From the NCBI GenBank assembly GCA_046482855.1, contig JAWOEH010000107.1, positions 1 through 7,420 of the forward strand: a DNA stretch of 7,420 nt, in the 5' to 3' direction. The stretch is from CAYVSF01 sp046482855. Its GTDB lineage: Bacteria; Bacteroidota; Bacteroidia; Bacteroidales; UBA12077. Positions 5,798 through 7,420 of this stretch are shown piece after piece (the first letter of the stretch is position 1; every line of letters begins with the position of its first letter). Both the position numbers and the translations under genes were made by a program. A model generated the notes under the pieces. It did not search any database. It was not told the origin of the DNA and saw only the letters and a list, made by a program, of their open reading frames with translations.

Positions 5798-5828
5798 TTG
5801 GCTTACAGTCACTTAATCGCTCAATTTG
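5798..5828 (+). promoter_or_regulatory. Candidate Bacteroidota promoter for the large outer-membrane protein gene
   Basis: TTG at 5798-5800 and TCAATTTG at 5821-5828 (seven of eight positions of TAnnTTTG) are spaced by 20 bases, the usual -33/-7 distance. Transcription would start about 20 bases before the ATG at 5857. This suggests the gene has its own promoter rather than relying on readthrough from the LytTR gene. Confidence 0.45.
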
Positions 5829-5856
5829 CGGTATACTCATCAAAAACAATCGAGCG

Positions 5857-7420
5857 ATGAAAACACTTCTAAAAACAATCCAAAGGGCAGGTATCCTTTT
5901 CCTGCTGATAAGCTACTCTTCTCTCTGTTATGCACAATCAGGCATGCAAGTATCCGGAACCATCCGCGATGCCGACACAAAAGCACCCATCCCTTATGCC
6001 ACCATTGCCTTGTTGGCGCTTCCTGACTCCTCAATTGTCGCGGGTACCATTTCGGATGAGGCAGGAAACTTCTCTATTGAGTATAGAAAAGGGCAGAACT
6101 ACCTGATAAATATTCGTTGTATGGGCTTTACGCCACTTTCGAAACAAATTGGGCAGACCCAACTACAAGAAACGCTAACATGTTACTTAAAACCCCGGGC
6201 TGTAGCCATGGAAGCCCTGGTGGTAAAAGCAAACCGAAAAAAAGCGAAAACCGAAAATCACAAAACAACCTACTATGTAAACTCAAAAATGGCAGAAGCT
6301 TCACATAATGGAGTCGATCTGCTAAAGCAAGTACCAGGCGTATTTATTGACCTTAACCAAAAAGTCACCTTGCAGGGAAGTGACAAGGTGTTGATTTTGG
6401 TTGATGGCCATGAACGAGATGTACAATTCATCCAGCAGCTTACTGCCGGGCAGGTAAACAAAGTATCGCTTGAAACGCCTCCCGGGCCCCAATACGATGC
6501 AAATCTTTCAGGAGTAGTACACATCCAAACAAAAAAAAGGAGTACAGGCATCCGTGGCCATGTAAACCTGGAACTGCCTACTTCTGCTAACATGGTATAC
6601 CTAAACCCCACCTACAGCTTGGGTTATGCGCACAAACGATTCAACCTTTTCACTTCTTACACCGGGATAATCAGCCAGTTTGCTATCAATGAGTATCGGA
6701 GTCAGGAACAATTTGCAAGCGGAGAGAGCCAAAACCTCTCTTTTACTGAAAATGTACGCCAGGACAACAAAAACCACCGCTTCAATATCGGCATGGATTT
6801 TCGGCCAAGTGAGCGGAATCAATTCAATGTGCTGGCTTTTTACAATCCCTACAGCAACGAACACGATGGTTCCGCCTTTTTTCAAAGTACAAAGGGCAAT
6901 AATCTGAACAACTATTGGCAGGGTGCAAGGAGGGACAAAGACCAAAACCATCGGCTTTTTTACTCCCTCTTCTACAAGCACAATTTCAATAAGCATACGC
7001 ACCTGCAGTTTGATGCCAGTCAGTTTTATTTCCGAGGCCTGAACCAAACAAGTTACCAATCCGATAGCAGCTCAACAGCGGCCATAACCTTGCCAGGCAC
7101 AAATCTGGCCCCTTCGCAAAACAGCACGTTTCTGAAGGCCGACTTCAAAACACAGGTAGAAGAGCAGCTTCATCTATCCACGGGCACAAAGTTCTCTTTT
7201 ATACATCGGCAAGATGGGGAACTCGCTTCCTATTATTTCAGCGAAAACCGACAAGCGCTCTATGCGGATCTATCTTGGCAAGTAGCTAAACTACATATTA
7301 GCGGCGGCGCACGCTATGAGCATTATCGCATGAACAGCAACGAAACAGCCGAGTACCGGCATCACCTATTCATGCCCTCATTTCAAATACAATGGCAGTA
7401 CACATCAAAAAGCAGTTTGC
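5857..7420 (+). CDS. Large outer-membrane beta-barrel protein (TonB-receptor-like), 3' truncated by the window
   Basis: The open frame runs without a stop from the ATG at 5857 to the window edge, 521 complete codons. A signal peptide (cleavage probably after A26, CYA before QSG) is followed by a carboxypeptidase-regulatory-like beta-sandwich (about 31-112; VSGTIRDADTKAPIPYATIA, then SDEAGNFSI). Next comes a plug-like domain (about 135-228) with the typical signature GVDLLKQVPGVFIDLNQKVT, then LQGSDKVLILVDGHE. From about 230 on, it has the alternating aromatic strands of a large barrel. This order matches the Bacteroidota 'outer membrane beta-barrel family' related to TonB-dependent receptors, but the best fit is the SusC-unlike group with a short plug; full length is usually 750-850 residues. 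Such proteins sit in the outer membrane, and substrates are mostly unknown. No SusD-like partner is visible. It follows the LytTR gene by 162 bases and may be controlled by it. Confidence 0.88.
   Translation, partial: MKTLLKTIQRAGILFLLISYSSLCYAQSGMQVSGTIRDADTKAPIPYATIALLALPDSSIVAGTISDEAGNFSIEYRKGQNYLINIRCMGFTPLSKQIGQTQLQETLTCYLKPRAVAMEALVVKANRKKAKTENHKTTYYVNSKMAEASHNGVDLLKQVPGVFIDLNQKVTLQGSDKVLILVDGHERDVQFIQQLTAGQVNKVSLETPPGPQYDANLSGVVHIQTKKRSTGIRGHVNLELPTSANMVYLNPTYSLGYAHKRFNLFTSYTGIISQFAINEYRSQEQFASGESQNLSFTENVRQDNKNHRFNIGMDFRPSERNQFNVLAFYNPYSNEHDGSAFFQSTKGNNLNNYWQGARRDKDQNHRLFYSLFYKHNFNKHTHLQFDASQFYFRGLNQTSYQSDSSSTAAITLPGTNLAPSQNSTFLKADFKTQVEEQLHLSTGTKFSFIHRQDGELASYYFSENRQALYADLSWQVAKLHISGGARYEHYRMNSNETAEYRHHLFMPSFQIQWQYTSKSSL

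Noticed and set aside
6273..7059. Minus-strand frames of 112 and 152 residues, with hydrophobic stretches
   Set aside because: They lie wholly antisense to the continuous receptor-like frame, whose plug signature and barrel pattern are clear.

Overview
The window looks like ordinary chromosomal DNA of a Bacteroidota (Bacteroidetes) bacterium. The evidence is a YifB/ComM C-terminus of the Bacteroidota type, A-rich start-codon contexts without Shine-Dalgarno sequences, several matches to the phylum's -7 promoter element (TAnnTTTG), and a CarboxypepD_reg-like/plug/beta-barrel outer-membrane protein next to a LytTR regulator. Genus cannot be read from the sequence.

Layout: (1) Positions 1-377, about 53% GC in a hand-counted line, hold the 3' end of a yifB/comM-type ATPase gene. 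The first ~90 bases do not fit that family and may be a rearrangement or an assembly joint. (2) Positions 378-~2560 are clearly AT-rich (25-35% GC in sampled lines). They hold a secreted protein of unknown function (669-1196, +) facing a pair of membrane-protein genes of unknown function (2290 to 1237, -). The remainder, 2291-2607, is non-coding with two short hairpins. (3) A small, uncertain one-helix membrane ORF (2608-2826, +). (4) A tandem-GNAT acetyltransferase (3761 to 2907, -) and, behind a strong hairpin terminator, a small outer-membrane beta-barrel protein (4561 to 3983, -). (5) Divergently from the barrel gene, a four-helix membrane protein with a C-terminal LytTR DNA-binding domain (4849-5694, +). 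(6) A large outer-membrane beta-barrel protein with an N-terminal carboxypeptidase-regulatory-like domain and a plug (5857 onward, +), which runs off the right edge.

The likeliest functional group is the right-hand one. A membrane-tethered LytTR regulator lies between two outer-membrane proteins, and candidate promoter elements precede all three genes. Local control of envelope proteins is an inference from position only. No RNA gene, CRISPR array, transposase or complete insertion sequence was seen. Two start codons deserve attention. The GNAT and LytTR frames extend upstream to TTG codons, but in-frame ATG codons at 3761 and 4849 fit better. Nothing here proves a new system. The most unusual items are the broken left end, the AT-rich block of orphan membrane and secreted genes, and the regulator/receptor group.
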